64,000 nt of DNA from Deinococcus betulae (GCF_020166395.1 NZ_JAIQXU010000013.1:1-64000), one strand, 5' to 3'. Shown: positions 7,524 to 16,403, counted from the stretch's first letter. Numbers and translations: made by a program. The notes: generated from the sequence alone by a model not told the origin.

Positions 7524-8332
7524 GCCTCGTGCAAGACGTGTCCCGCCCCGCCCGGTCGGCGCCGCCCCGCGTCAACAAGGTCCGGCTGTACGGCCTGGAA
7601 GTGCGCGCCGAGACCCTGACTCTGCTGCGCAGCCCGATGTTCCTGATTCCCACCATCATCTTTCCGCTGCTGTTTTACGTGGTGTTCGGCTTCACGTACA
7701 TGAACCAGTCGGCCGGCAATGTCCGGGTGCCCATGTACATGCTCGCCACCTACGGGGCCTTCGGGGTCATCGGCGCGTCGCTCTTCTCCTTCGGGGTGGG
7801 CATCGCCAACGACCGGGCCAGCGGCTGGCTCAAGATCAAGCGCGTCTCTCCGATGCCGCCCGCCGCCTTCCTGCTCTCGAAATTTGCAACGTCTTTGATG
7901 TTCAACGTGACCATCATCTCGCTGATGTTCCTGCTGGGCGCCACCATCGGCAAGGTCGAGATGCCGGCCGAAACGTGGCTGCGGCTGGGAGCGACCCTGA
8001 TTCTGGGCGGCCTGCCCTTTACGGCCCTGGGACTGGCTCTGGGGTTCCTCTCGGGCCCCGGCGCAGCGCCGGCCCTGGCGAACGTCATCTACATCCCCAT
8101 GTCTTTTGCCTCTGGCCTCTGGGTGCCGCACTCCATGCTCCCCGAGTTCTTTCAGAAGCTGGCCCAGTACCTGCCCCCCTACCACTTCTCGCAGCTGGCG
8201 CTGGGACAGATTGGCGCCGCCACCGACCCCAACATGCTCACCCACATTCTCTGGCTGGTCGGCTCCACGGTGCTGTTTCTCACCCTGGCCCTGATTGGCT
8301 ACCGACGCGACGAAGGCAACGCTGGCCTGTAA
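7520..8332 (+). CDS. ABC-2 type transporter permease
   Basis: A 270-residue membrane protein with about six hydrophobic segments. They begin at SPMFLIPTIIFPLLFYVVFG and end at ILWLVGSTVLFLTLALIGY. The order is typical of ABC-2 permeases, including the amphipathic loop DRASGWLKIKRVSPMPPAAF and the PMSFASGLWVP segment. It overlaps the ATPase stop by four bases. With one ATPase and one permease the complex would be a dimer of each. The next gene, the precursor peptide, begins 196 bases downstream, so the exporter may be on the same transcript or a separate one. Confidence 0.88.
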   Translation: MSLVQDVSRPARSAPPRVNKVRLYGLEVRAETLTLLRSPMFLIPTIIFPLLFYVVFGFTYMNQSAGNVRVPMYMLATYGAFGVIGASLFSFGVGIANDRASGWLKIKRVSPMPPAAFLLSKFATSLMFNVTIISLMFLLGATIGKVEMPAETWLRLGATLILGGLPFTALGLALGFLSGPGAAPALANVIYIPMSFASGLWVPHSMLPEFFQKLAQYLPPYHFSQLALGQIGAATDPNMLTHILWLVGSTVLFLTLALIGYRRDEGNAGL

Positions 8333-8391
8333 GGCCCCCGGTCCTCCCCGGCTCAGCGCTCCTAATCCACCCTGGCCCCCTAGCCCCCCCT

Positions 8392-8410
8392 GGAGGTGAT
8401 CGCCTTCTAA
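8392..8410 (+). promoter_or_regulatory. orphan strong Shine-Dalgarno with a 4-codon frame
   Basis: GGAGGTGATC is perfectly complementary to the 3' end of bacterial 16S rRNA, yet no gene starts after it. It overlaps a GTG that opens a four-codon frame (GTG ATC GCC TTC TAA). It lies 118 bases upstream of the precursor peptide. It may be chance, a ribosome standby site, or a relic of a lost gene. Confidence 0.3.
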
Positions 8411-8528
8411 CGCCCGGCCGCTCCACCTGACCTGCCCCCGGCGCCCTCACCTGGCCCGCCCTGTCCGCCCACCGGCCCCTCCGTTCCCCCTCACCGGCGC
8501 CGCAGCGCCACACCCAAGGAGACTTGCC

Positions 8529-8723
8529 ATGACCAACATCAACATGACCGACATCGACTTTAGCGACCTGAACATCGAAGCCCTGGAAGTCACCGAAGTG
8601 CGCGACAGCACCGCCCTGGCCGAAACCGGCGCCTCGTCCGGCTCCAGCAGCTGCAGCGCCACCTCCACCTGCGGAAGCAGCTCCTGCTGCTGCGGCTCGG
8701 TTGAAGCGCAGCTTTCAGAGTAA
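8529..8723 (+). CDS. thiopeptide precursor peptide (lactazole-like)
   Basis: A 64-residue RiPP precursor. The acidic leader (residues 1-35, ending ALAETGA) matches in spacing and character the lactazole precursor leader as I recall it (an LDLSELTVTSLRDTVAL-type segment; here FSDLNIEALEVTEVRDSTAL). The core (36-64) is SSGSSSCSATSTCGSSSCCC followed by GSVEAQLSE: Ser, Thr and Cys only, plus Gly/Ala, up to residue 57. Cys42, 48, 53, 54 and 55 are expected to become thiazoles, and selected Ser/Thr dehydroamino acids or oxazoles. Two Dha residues would close a central pyridine. AAGGAG precedes the ATG, and the modification enzymes follow directly. The follower tail VEAQLSE would probably be trimmed or retained as in lactazole. 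Confidence 0.9.
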   Translation: MTNINMTDIDFSDLNIEALEVTEVRDSTALAETGASSGSSSCSATSTCGSSSCCCGSVEAQLSE

Positions 8724-8886
8724 GGCGGCCACGCACCGCACGACCGGGGAGGGCATGGGCCAGCGTTTGGCCCCCCTCCCCCCCTTTTTCTTCCCACTTC
8801 CTCTTTTGCGCTTCTCCCAACATCAGACCCCACAAAGTCCGCCCCAGACCCTGCACGCACACCCACCCAAAGGAGGTTTCCCGGCC

Positions 8887-11511
8887 ATGACCCAGCGCTC
8901 TGTTTCTGCCCCGATTCGCCCCGCCCCCACCCCCCTGGCCGACCAGCTGGCCCCCCAGCTGCTGCTGCGCTTTAACCACCTGAGCCCCGCCCACCTGCCT
9001 CCCTTTCCGCTGCTGGAGCAGCTGCGCCGCGATCAGGCGGTGCGGGCGGATGTCGAAGCCCAGCGCGCAGCCGCCGCAGCCGCCCTGTATGCCCAGGTGT
9101 CGGCCGCGCAGGACGATACCGAGCGCCGCGAGTGGCTGGCCCTGCGCCGCAGCGTCCTGGCGGGCAAAACGCCCCGCACGGTACCGGCAGCAGCGCCCGC
9201 CGAGGTCCACACTTATCTGGCGGCCCAGGCTGCGCAGGAGGGCCACACCGCCGAACTGAGAAGCGCCCTGGCCGCCCACCTGGGCACCGAGCGGGCCGCC
9301 TTGCAGGCCGCCTGCCGGGACGAGCGTTTTCTGAAAGGCCTGGCCGTGTCCAGCGCGCCGCTGCTGGCCACTGCGCGGCAGTACGCCGCCACGCCGCTGC
9401 TCGAGCAGAAGGGCACGCTGCGCAAGTGCGAATACCGCCTGCTGCAGTACGTGTCGCGCGCCGCCTGGAAAACCAGCCCTTACAGCCACTACACCTCGGT
9501 GGCCGGCGGGCGCTGGACACAGGGCGCGGCCGGCGCGCTGACCCGCCCCGAAGTGCGGGCGAGCACCACCGTCAACCACGTCCTGATTCTGCGCCTGCTG
9601 GACGGCGCCCTACAGACCCCTGACCTGCGTGCAGCGCTGCCCTGGCGCCTGGGCGACCACCTGCGGGTGCAGGGCGGCGAGGTGCGTTTTGAGCAGGCCA
9701 TTGACGACCCTGCGCGCCAGCCGCGCGCCCGCAACCTGGCCTCGCGCCGCGTCACCCTGCGCCTGAGTGCCGGCCTGGCCCGCCTGATCGCGGCGGTGCG
9801 GGACAGCGGGGGAGAGGCGGACTACGCGGCGCTGGTGGCGGCCCTGAGCGGCCTGTCGCCCGACCCCCAGGCGGCGCCGCGCTTTGTGGGGCAGCTGATG
9901 GACAGCGGCTTTCTGCGCCCGGTCACGGGCCTGAGCGAGCAGCCCACCGACCTGCTGGGTCAGGTGGCGGCGCTGCTGCGCCAGGCCGAAACAGCCGAGA
10001 GCGAGCGGGCGGCGGCGGCCCTAGACGACCTGGCGATGGCCCTGGCCGCCTTTCCCTGGGTGCCGAGCGCCGCGCGCCCCGCCGCGCTGGAGGCCGCCCG
10101 CGCCCACCTGCAAGCCGCTTACGACGCTTACGGCCTGACCCTCCCAGCGGGCCCCGTGCTGTACGAGGACACGGTGGCTCCGCAGGCCCTGGCGCTGGAC
10201 GTGACGCCCTACGCGCCGGCCATTGAGCGCCTGCACCTCTTGCTGTCGGTGCTGCGGGTCTTTGACACCCACCTGCTGTTCGAGCCGCTGCTGCGGGAAC
10301 GCCTGGTGGGCCAGCACGGGCCGGGCGCGCGGGTGGACGACCTGCCCACCTTTGTCCGCGAGAACGCTGACCTGTTTGACGAGTGGCTGCAGGCGTCCCT
10401 GCGCGGGCCGGGTGCGGGCTTAAAAGCCCTGCCCGAACTTCAGGGCGTGCTGGCCGTGCAGCGCGAGGTGCGCGCCGCCTACCTGCAGGCCGCCCGCGCC
10501 GGCGCCGAGGAACTGGACCTGACCGGCGCGCAGCTGCAAGCCTGGCTGGAGCGCCTGCCTGAGCGTCTGACGGCCCGGCCTTGGTCCTACGACGTCTTTG
10601 CCCAGGCGGCGGCTGCGGACGGCAGCCTGATCGTCAATCAGGTGTACGCGGGCTACGGGCAATACTTCAGCCGCTTTCTGACCGAGTTGCCTGCGCAGGT
10701 CATGGCCGACGTGAAAGCCACCGTCGAGGCGCTGGCTCCGCGCGGCTTGTCGCAGGTGGGCCTGCGCAGCGCCCACGGCTTTACCGCCAATCTGCACCCC
10801 GCCCTGACATCCACTGAGTTGCAGGTGGACGCCCCTGTGGACGGCCCGGCCCTGCACATTGACGACCTGTACCTGCATCATGACGAGGCGGCGGACGAGG
10901 TGCGTCTGCGCCGGCGCGACACCAACGAGCCGGTGCAGGTGGTGTACGCGGGCTTTCTGATTGCCCAGCTGCTGCCTAGCCTCAAGAACTTTCTGGTCAC
11001 GCTGACGAACAACGGCCTAATCGTGCCGCACCTGCCCGACATCGCCGAAAGTGCTCTGGGCCCCGCAGACGGCCAGGTCCGGCGCACGCCGCGCCTGCGC
11101 TCGGGCGGGGTGGTGCTGCACCGCGCCCGCTGGAGCGTGCCGCACGGCGCCCTGCCGGTGCCCGGTCCCCACGACAGCGACGCCGACTACGCCCTGGCTC
11201 TGTGGCGCTGGGCCGCCGAGCACGGCCTGCCCGAACAGGTGTTCGTGCGCCGCCGCCGGGCCCGCCAGGCCAGCGCCAACCTGGGCGCCTGGCAGGCCGA
11301 ACTGGCGGGCGGCACCCAGAAGCCGCAGCACCTGGAGTTCAGCAGCCCGCTGCACGCCCGGCTGCTGGCCAAGATGCTGCGCGACGCCCCGCAGGACTTC
11401 GTGTTCGAAGAGTGCCGCCCCCTGCCAGAAGAGGCGCTGCTGGCCCCCGACCCCCACACCCCCCTGACCAGCGAACTGGTCTTTGAACTGCACCAGAAGG
11501 GACGGCTGTGA
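8887..11511 (+). CDS. thiopeptide dehydratase, glutamylation subunit (split LanB N-domain, LazB/TbtB-like)
   Basis: An 874-residue Lant_dehydr_N-type protein. In this family it transfers glutamate from glutamyl-tRNA to Ser/Thr of the precursor, the first half of dehydration. Family landmarks: KTSPYSHYTSVAGGRW at about residues 195-210, a GYGQYFSRF segment in the middle, and DSDADYALALWRWAAEHG near the end. It lacks the C-terminal elimination domain, which is fused to the dehydrogenase at 17555, the split arrangement of thiopeptide pathways. I chose the ATG at 8887 because AAAGGAGG stands 7-8 bases upstream; an open frame runs back into the precursor gene but would carry a low-complexity Pro-rich extension. 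Confidence 0.92.
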   Translation: MTQRSVSAPIRPAPTPLADQLAPQLLLRFNHLSPAHLPPFPLLEQLRRDQAVRADVEAQRAAAAAALYAQVSAAQDDTERREWLALRRSVLAGKTPRTVPAAAPAEVHTYLAAQAAQEGHTAELRSALAAHLGTERAALQAACRDERFLKGLAVSSAPLLATARQYAATPLLEQKGTLRKCEYRLLQYVSRAAWKTSPYSHYTSVAGGRWTQGAAGALTRPEVRASTTVNHVLILRLLDGALQTPDLRAALPWRLGDHLRVQGGEVRFEQAIDDPARQPRARNLASRRVTLRLSAGLARLIAAVRDSGGEADYAALVAALSGLSPDPQAAPRFVGQLMDSGFLRPVTGLSEQPTDLLGQVAALLRQAETAESERAAAALDDLAMALAAFPWVPSAARPAALEAARAHLQAAYDAYGLTLPAGPVLYEDTVAPQALALDVTPYAPAIERLHLLLSVLRVFDTHLLFEPLLRERLVGQHGPGARVDDLPTFVRENADLFDEWLQASLRGPGAGLKALPELQGVLAVQREVRAAYLQAARAGAEELDLTGAQLQAWLERLPERLTARPWSYDVFAQAAAADGSLIVNQVYAGYGQYFSRFLTELPAQVMADVKATVEALAPRGLSQVGLRSAHGFTANLHPALTSTELQVDAPVDGPALHIDDLYLHHDEAADEVRLRRRDTNEPVQVVYAGFLIAQLLPSLKNFLVTLTNNGLIVPHLPDIAESALGPADGQVRRTPRLRSGGVVLHRARWSVPHGALPVPGPHDSDADYALALWRWAAEHGLPEQVFVRRRRARQASANLGAWQAELAGGTQKPQHLEFSSPLHARLLAKMLRDAPQDFVFEECRPLPEEALLAPDPHTPLTSELVFELHQKGRL

Positions 11512-11641
11512 TTCCCAGGCACCGCAGAAACAGCGCTGAGGCGCCTGTCCATCGTCGCCGTCCCTTCTTCTCTGTCACTCGCTTCGCTCGGGTTCGTCTT
11601 CGACTCACCCCAGTTTTTTGCCCCCGCGCCGGAGGTTCCCT
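11512..11641. repeat. gap with a copy of the CTTCGCTCGG repeat block
   Basis: 130 bases between the glutamylation and pyridine-synthase genes. CACTCGCTTCGCTCGG at 11576-11591 matches the block at 6036-6050. It is the only gap in the enzyme operon other than that before 16404, and may be a repeat insertion within the operon. Confidence 0.35.
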
Positions 11642-12760
11642 ATGAACGCAGCCCTGTACCTCACCCACTATCAGAACGACAAACGCCCCCTGCTGCGCGA
11701 CCTGGTGCTGCCGCTGGTGCTGGAGATTCAGGCGCGCCCCGGCATTGAACGGGCCTATGCCGAGCGCCACTGGAAGTTTGGCCCCCACGTCCGGCTGATT
11801 GTGCGGGGGGAAGACGGCGCGGTGCAGGCGGCGCTGGACGCAGCGAAAGTGCAGGCCGAGGCTTACCTGGCCGCCCACCCGTCGGCCGCCGTGCTGGACG
11901 AGGCGGCCTACCTGGCCCGCAGCGAGAAACTGGGCACGCTGGAACTGGAGCCTGGCCCCTACGGCCCCCTGCGCCCCGACAACAGTGTGGTGGTGGGGGC
12001 GGCCCCTGACCGGCAGGGCGTGCTCGGCTCGCCCGAGGCCGAGGATTTCCGTGCCCAGTATTTTGCGGCCCTGACGCCCGCTGTACTGCGGACCCTGCAG
12101 GCCGACACCGGCAACACCGCCGAGCGCCTCATCCGCCTGGCGCGCATCTTTGTGCTGTACGCCAGCACCTATCCGTTCGGTGTGTACAGCGGCCATATCT
12201 CGTACCGCTCGCACCTGGAAGAATTCCTGTTTCGTCAGGGCGGCGGCGAGAAACTGCGCGCGGCCTTTGCCCAGAAATACGCGCCTATTCGCCAGGAGGT
12301 GCTGCGCGCGGTGGACGGCGTGAGCAGCGGCGGGCGCGACGAGGTGCTGAGCCTCTGGGAAACGCAGTTCCGGCGGATGTGGCCCATCGGGCGGCAACTG
12401 GCCGACGCGGGCCTGCTGGCCGCCGACCCCACCGCGACCATGCAGCGCGCAGCGGCCGGCATCAACCCCGAGGCGCAGGCGCGCTGGGCGTTCGGGCCGG
12501 ACTACCAGTTCAGCGAATTTCACCAGGAACTGCGCAAGTTCAATATTTCCGAGACCTGGTACCACGTCGAGATGTTCTCCACGTACCGCACGCTGATGAA
12601 CTTCATGTACAGCGTGTTGCCGCTGATGGACATCTCGCCCACCGAGCGCTACTTCGTCAATTACATGGTCAGCGAAGCCATGCAGGAACTGCACGGCCAG
12701 GACTGGCAGGGCTTTTTCGAGCAGTGGTGGGTTCAGCTGCGCGAGGAAGGTGTCGCGTGA
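11642..12760 (+). CDS. pyridine synthase-like thiopeptide cyclase (LazC/TbtD-like)
   Basis: A 372-residue stand-alone protein of the thiopeptide-type bacteriocin biosynthesis (SpaB_C-related) family. It opens with ALYLTHYQNDKRPLLRDLVL and carries HWKFGPHVRLIVRGED. Members either eliminate glutamate or catalyse the formal [4+2] cycloaddition of two dehydroalanines that forms the pyridine and expels the leader. Because the protein at 17555 already supplies a fused elimination domain, I assign cycloaddition here by analogy with LazC. GGAGG lies just before the ATG at 11642. Its stop overlaps the next GTG start (GTGA). Confidence 0.85.
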   Translation: MNAALYLTHYQNDKRPLLRDLVLPLVLEIQARPGIERAYAERHWKFGPHVRLIVRGEDGAVQAALDAAKVQAEAYLAAHPSAAVLDEAAYLARSEKLGTLELEPGPYGPLRPDNSVVVGAAPDRQGVLGSPEAEDFRAQYFAALTPAVLRTLQADTGNTAERLIRLARIFVLYASTYPFGVYSGHISYRSHLEEFLFRQGGGEKLRAAFAQKYAPIRQEVLRAVDGVSSGGRDEVLSLWETQFRRMWPIGRQLADAGLLAADPTATMQRAAAGINPEAQARWAFGPDYQFSEFHQELRKFNISETWYHVEMFSTYRTLMNFMYSVLPLMDISPTERYFVNYMVSEAMQELHGQDWQGFFEQWWVQLREEGVA

Positions 12761-14391
12761 GCGCCGCCGCACAGGTGAAGCCCGGCGCGGCCGGGACCGT
12801 GGCTGCGCTGGCCCGCACCGCCGAGACCGACGTGCCACTGCGCCTGCGGCCCGGCGTGGGGCATGTGCCCATCCGGGGCGGCATCCGCTTTCAGCACTGG
12901 GACACCACCTTCCGCATTCAGGGCCACCCCGCGCTACACGCGCTGTTCACGGGATTGTTGCCGCAGCTGCAGGCCGGAGTGACGGCGCAGGCGCTTCAGG
13001 CGGCCCTGCCCGCCGGGGCCTGGCCCGCCGCGCGGCTGCTGCTGAATGAACTGCGGGCGCGCGACCTGCTGCTGCCCGTGGAGGAAGAACCGAATGCCGA
13101 GGAGCTGGGCTCCCACGCGGGCATCCTGACCTTTCTGGCCTCGCTGAGTGACCGCCCCTCAGCAGCGTTCCGCGCTGTGCGCGCGGCCCGCGTGACCCTG
13201 CGCGGCCCGGCGGCCCTGACGGCGGCGGTGGCCGCGCACCTGCGGGATCTGGCGTTTGCGGATGTGCAGGTGGAGACCGGAGCCGACGAGGGCCAAAGCA
13301 TCGTGACGCTGAGCCTGAGCGCGGACTCTGGGGCACCGACCCTGCTGGCTGCGCTGGGCGCCGAGCAGGGCATTATTGCGCCGCTGCACACCCCCGCAGA
13401 GGTGCTGGCCGGGCGCCTGACCCTGAGCGGCACGCCCGCCGAACCGCTGAAGCAGTTGCTGGCAGGGTTGCTGGCACTGGAAGCTTTCCGGCAGGTGGCC
13501 GAGTTAAAAAGCGGCGTGAGTGCCGAGCGGGGGCTGGTGGTGGACGCTGCAACCCTCCACAGCGCCCCAGTGCCCGCATTCCTCCAGCCTGACACCCTGG
13601 AAGGATGGTGGACCCTGGCCCGCGCCGAGCTGCCCCTGGCCGGTCCCGACGACCTGCACGCCCTGCTGACCGGGCCCTTCGCTCTCACCACTGCCCCCTC
13701 GGCAGCGGGCGAGCAGCTCCCCCTGTTCACCTACGGTGCGGCCGATGGCCCCGCGCAGGCGGGTTGGGGCAGCGACGGTGAAGAAGCCCTGCACCGCGCC
13801 CAGGAGCGGCGCCTGCTGGCCCTGCTGCCCGCCGCGCCAGAGGGCTTGGCCGGGGCAGAGGTCGCCCTCCCCGTCCTGGGCTACAGCGAGACCGACCTGC
13901 TGGGCCGGGGCGTGGCGGCCGTGCTGAGCGCCGACCTAGCGCGGCAGCCAGAGCGCTTTACCGCCCAGCCCCTGCCCCCTGCCGAGGTTCCCCTGGCGCA
14001 CCTGTGGCTGCTCAAGACTCTGGGGATGGTGTACGGCGTGGCCGCCGAGGTGGTGCGCCTGGGCCACCCAGCGCTACGTGGCCTGCACGGCGCCGCCGTC
14101 TACGACCCGGCGCGGGGGCTGCTGGCCGCCGCCTTTGCCCCCGACCCTGACGGAGCAGTGGGCGGCGCACTGCTGGACGCCGTGGCGGCTCTGCAACTGG
14201 GTCTGCCGGTGCCCGGTACGCCCGCGCCCCCAGCCGGTGAGGTTCGGCCGGTGCCCAGCGACCAGCCCGAGCAGGCCACCTGGGCCGCCCTCACCGACCT
14301 GGGCCGCGCCCCTCGCCTTCACCCGTATCTGGGCCTACCCGGCACCGTGCAGCGCGGCGTGCTGCTGGGGTGGGTGGTGGCCCGTGGCTAA
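12757..14391 (+). CDS. ocin-ThiF/RRE partner of the YcaO cyclodehydratase (LazD/TbtF-like)
   Basis: A 544-residue protein starting at a GTG that overlaps the previous stop. After a short tail, residues about 30-110 (RPGVGHVPIRGG, FQHWDTTFRIQG, ARLLLNELRARDLLLPV) read as a winged-helix leader-binding RRE-type domain. The remainder is Ala/Leu-rich and diverged. Its C-terminal part (VPLAHLWLLKTLGMVYGVAA, LHGAAVYDP) has the look of the TOMM ocin_ThiF-like family. Its expected job is to hold the precursor leader and deliver the core to the YcaO enzyme. It shows no ThiF nucleotide-binding motif that I can see. The assignment rests partly on its place between the pyridine synthase and YcaO. Confidence 0.78.
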   Translation: MSAAAQVKPGAAGTVAALARTAETDVPLRLRPGVGHVPIRGGIRFQHWDTTFRIQGHPALHALFTGLLPQLQAGVTAQALQAALPAGAWPAARLLLNELRARDLLLPVEEEPNAEELGSHAGILTFLASLSDRPSAAFRAVRAARVTLRGPAALTAAVAAHLRDLAFADVQVETGADEGQSIVTLSLSADSGAPTLLAALGAEQGIIAPLHTPAEVLAGRLTLSGTPAEPLKQLLAGLLALEAFRQVAELKSGVSAERGLVVDAATLHSAPVPAFLQPDTLEGWWTLARAELPLAGPDDLHALLTGPFALTTAPSAAGEQLPLFTYGAADGPAQAGWGSDGEEALHRAQERRLLALLPAAPEGLAGAEVALPVLGYSETDLLGRGVAAVLSADLARQPERFTAQPLPPAEVPLAHLWLLKTLGMVYGVAAEVVRLGHPALRGLHGAAVYDPARGLLAAAFAPDPDGAVGGALLDAVAALQLGLPVPGTPAPPAGEVRPVPSDQPEQATWAALTDLGRAPRLHPYLGLPGTVQRGVLLGWVVARG

Positions 14392-14416
14392 CCTGAACAC
14401 CACACAAGGAGCCGCC

Positions 14417-16303
14417 GTGACCACCCCGCTGTATCTGCTGGGCGAAGGCCAGTTGCACGACCTGATTCGTGCCCGTCACGCCCTGCGCACCGACCTGAGC
14501 CAGCCGCCTCTGCCCGGCAGCGTGCTGCTGGTCGCCCACGACGACTGGCGTCCCCAGGAACTGGCTGACCTGCAGGATTACGCCCGCGCCCACAGCCTGC
14601 GCCTGCTGCCGCTGCGCCTGGAAGGGGCCCTGGCGCTGCTGGGCCCGCTGGTGACGCCACACGCCGCCGGCTGCGCCCTGTGCGCCGAACGCCGCCGCCG
14701 CGAGGTGGCCCAGGTGCCGGAGGCCGATTTTGCCCGCCCCGCCCCGGCCCCCGTGCCCGCCGCCGCGCTGGCCCCGCTGCAGGCCGTCCTGGCCGAGCTG
14801 CTGGCCCGCCCCCTGAGCGATTGGCCCGCCCCCAGCCAGATTTACGCCTGGCGCTGGACCGACCTGACCGGCGGCTGGCACACTCACGTCCCGGTACACG
14901 ACTGCCCCCACTGCTCGCCCTACCCCGACGACACCGCCGAAGCGGCGACTCTGCACCTGCAGCCGCGCCTGCAGAGCAATCCCGACGCTTTCCGCGAAAA
15001 GGCGCTGGACCTGGCCTCGGGGGCGCTGCGCACCGCCCTGCTGGACTGGCGCTACGGCCTGATTCACCATGTCTACCGCGCCCACAACGCCGGAATGCCG
15101 CTGGTGGGCGCCGAGTTCCGCGCGCCGGACCACCGCATGAACGAGTCCGGCTGGGGCCGCGCCGACGCCTTCACAGACGCCGAGCCGGTGGCTTTTCTGG
15201 AAGCCCTGGAGCGCTACGGCAGCCAGCGCCCGCGCGGCAAGCGCACCCGCATCCGGGCGAGTAGCCGCGACCTGGGCGCGCACGCCGTCAACCTGGAGAC
15301 GCTGGGCCAGCCCGCCCACGCCGCGCACCCCGCCTACGAGTACACGCCCCTGAACCTCGACACGCCGACCAGTTGGGTCTGGGCGCATTCCTTCAAGGCC
15401 GCCGCCGCGCGCCTCATCCCCGAACACATCGCCTACTACCAGCATGACCGCGTGCCGCGCGAGGAACGCTTTCTGTACGAAAGTTCCAACGGTTGCGCCC
15501 TGGGCGCCTCAGTCGAGGAGGCCACGCTGTACGGCCTGCTGGAAGTCATCGAGCGCGACGCGTTCCTGCTGGCCTGGCACACGCAGCGCCCCGCCCGCCG
15601 CATTGACCTGGGGGGCGTGCGCGATCCCCTGACCCTGCATCTGCTGCGCCGCGCCGAGTCGCTGGGCTTTACCCCCTACGCCTTTGACATCACCACGGAA
15701 TTTGGCGTGCCCGCCATCTGGACGCTGCTGGTGAACGAGTCGGGCGGCTATCCCCGCGCGCTGTCGGCGGCCGGGGCGCACTTCAACCCCGAAAAAGCCC
15801 TGAGCGCCGGCCTGATTGAAGTGGTCGTGAACGCCTTCGTGCATGACCGCAAGCCCGCCCACACCGAAGAGGCCCTGCAGGCCATGCTGCGCGACCCCAC
15901 CCTGGTGCGCACCCTGGACGACCATGTGGCCGTCAATGCCCATCCCGACGCCTTTGACCGCCTGAGTTTCCTGTTCCGGGACGAAGCGCCGCCCGCGTCC
16001 CTGGATGAACTGTTTCCCGACTGGCGCGCCTGGCGCGACCCCGACCTGACGAACGTGCTGCGCCGCCTGACCGACCGGGTGCTGGCTGAAGGTCTGGACG
16101 TGCTGGTGGTGGACCAGACGGGCGCCGCTGTGCGCGACCTGGGGTTTGCTCAGGTGAAGGTGATCGTGCCGGGCAGCCTGCCCATGACCTTCGGGCACGT
16201 CAACCAGCGCTTTGGGGGCCTGGGCCGCCTGACCAGTGTGCCCGAGCGCCTGGGTTTTCCCAACCCCGCCCCCGCCCTGCACCTGCCCCACCCGTTTCCG
16301 TGA
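14417..16303 (+). CDS. YcaO cyclodehydratase with N-terminal zinc-binding E1-like part (LazE/TbtG-like)
   Basis: A 628-residue azoline-forming enzyme: it uses ATP to cyclise Cys (and some Ser) in the core to thiazolines/oxazolines. The N-terminal 180 residues carry CALC and CPHC pairs, suggesting a zinc tetrad. The YcaO core shows GWGRADAFTDAEPVAFLEAL, SSNGCALGASVEEA and LLEVIERDAFLLAW. The C-terminus ends in Pro-rich ALHLPHPFP, as in TOMM YcaO proteins where the terminal prolines matter for catalysis. I chose GTG at 14417, preceded by AAGGAG; an alternative GTG at 14384 would overlap the previous gene by eight bases. Confidence 0.92.
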   Translation: MTTPLYLLGEGQLHDLIRARHALRTDLSQPPLPGSVLLVAHDDWRPQELADLQDYARAHSLRLLPLRLEGALALLGPLVTPHAAGCALCAERRRREVAQVPEADFARPAPAPVPAAALAPLQAVLAELLARPLSDWPAPSQIYAWRWTDLTGGWHTHVPVHDCPHCSPYPDDTAEAATLHLQPRLQSNPDAFREKALDLASGALRTALLDWRYGLIHHVYRAHNAGMPLVGAEFRAPDHRMNESGWGRADAFTDAEPVAFLEALERYGSQRPRGKRTRIRASSRDLGAHAVNLETLGQPAHAAHPAYEYTPLNLDTPTSWVWAHSFKAAAARLIPEHIAYYQHDRVPREERFLYESSNGCALGASVEEATLYGLLEVIERDAFLLAWHTQRPARRIDLGGVRDPLTLHLLRRAESLGFTPYAFDITTEFGVPAIWTLLVNESGGYPRALSAAGAHFNPEKALSAGLIEVVVNAFVHDRKPAHTEEALQAMLRDPTLVRTLDDHVAVNAHPDAFDRLSFLFRDEAPPASLDELFPDWRAWRDPDLTNVLRRLTDRVLAEGLDVLVVDQTGAAVRDLGFAQVKVIVPGSLPMTFGHVNQRFGGLGRLTSVPERLGFPNPAPALHLPHPFP

Positions 16304-16403
16304 ACAGCAGTTCGGGCGCCCGGCGTTCTCGACCGCTGGTGGCCCGGCTCAAGGAAGCATCCTCTCATTCCCTTCACTCACCACGTTCAGGAGGTGAATC
16401 CCC

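Noticed and set aside
11339..12838. Long minus-strand frame of 499 residues
   Set aside because: It is the His/Gln/Gly-rich antisense shadow of the pyridine-synthase gene; many similar antisense frames occur in this GC-rich DNA.
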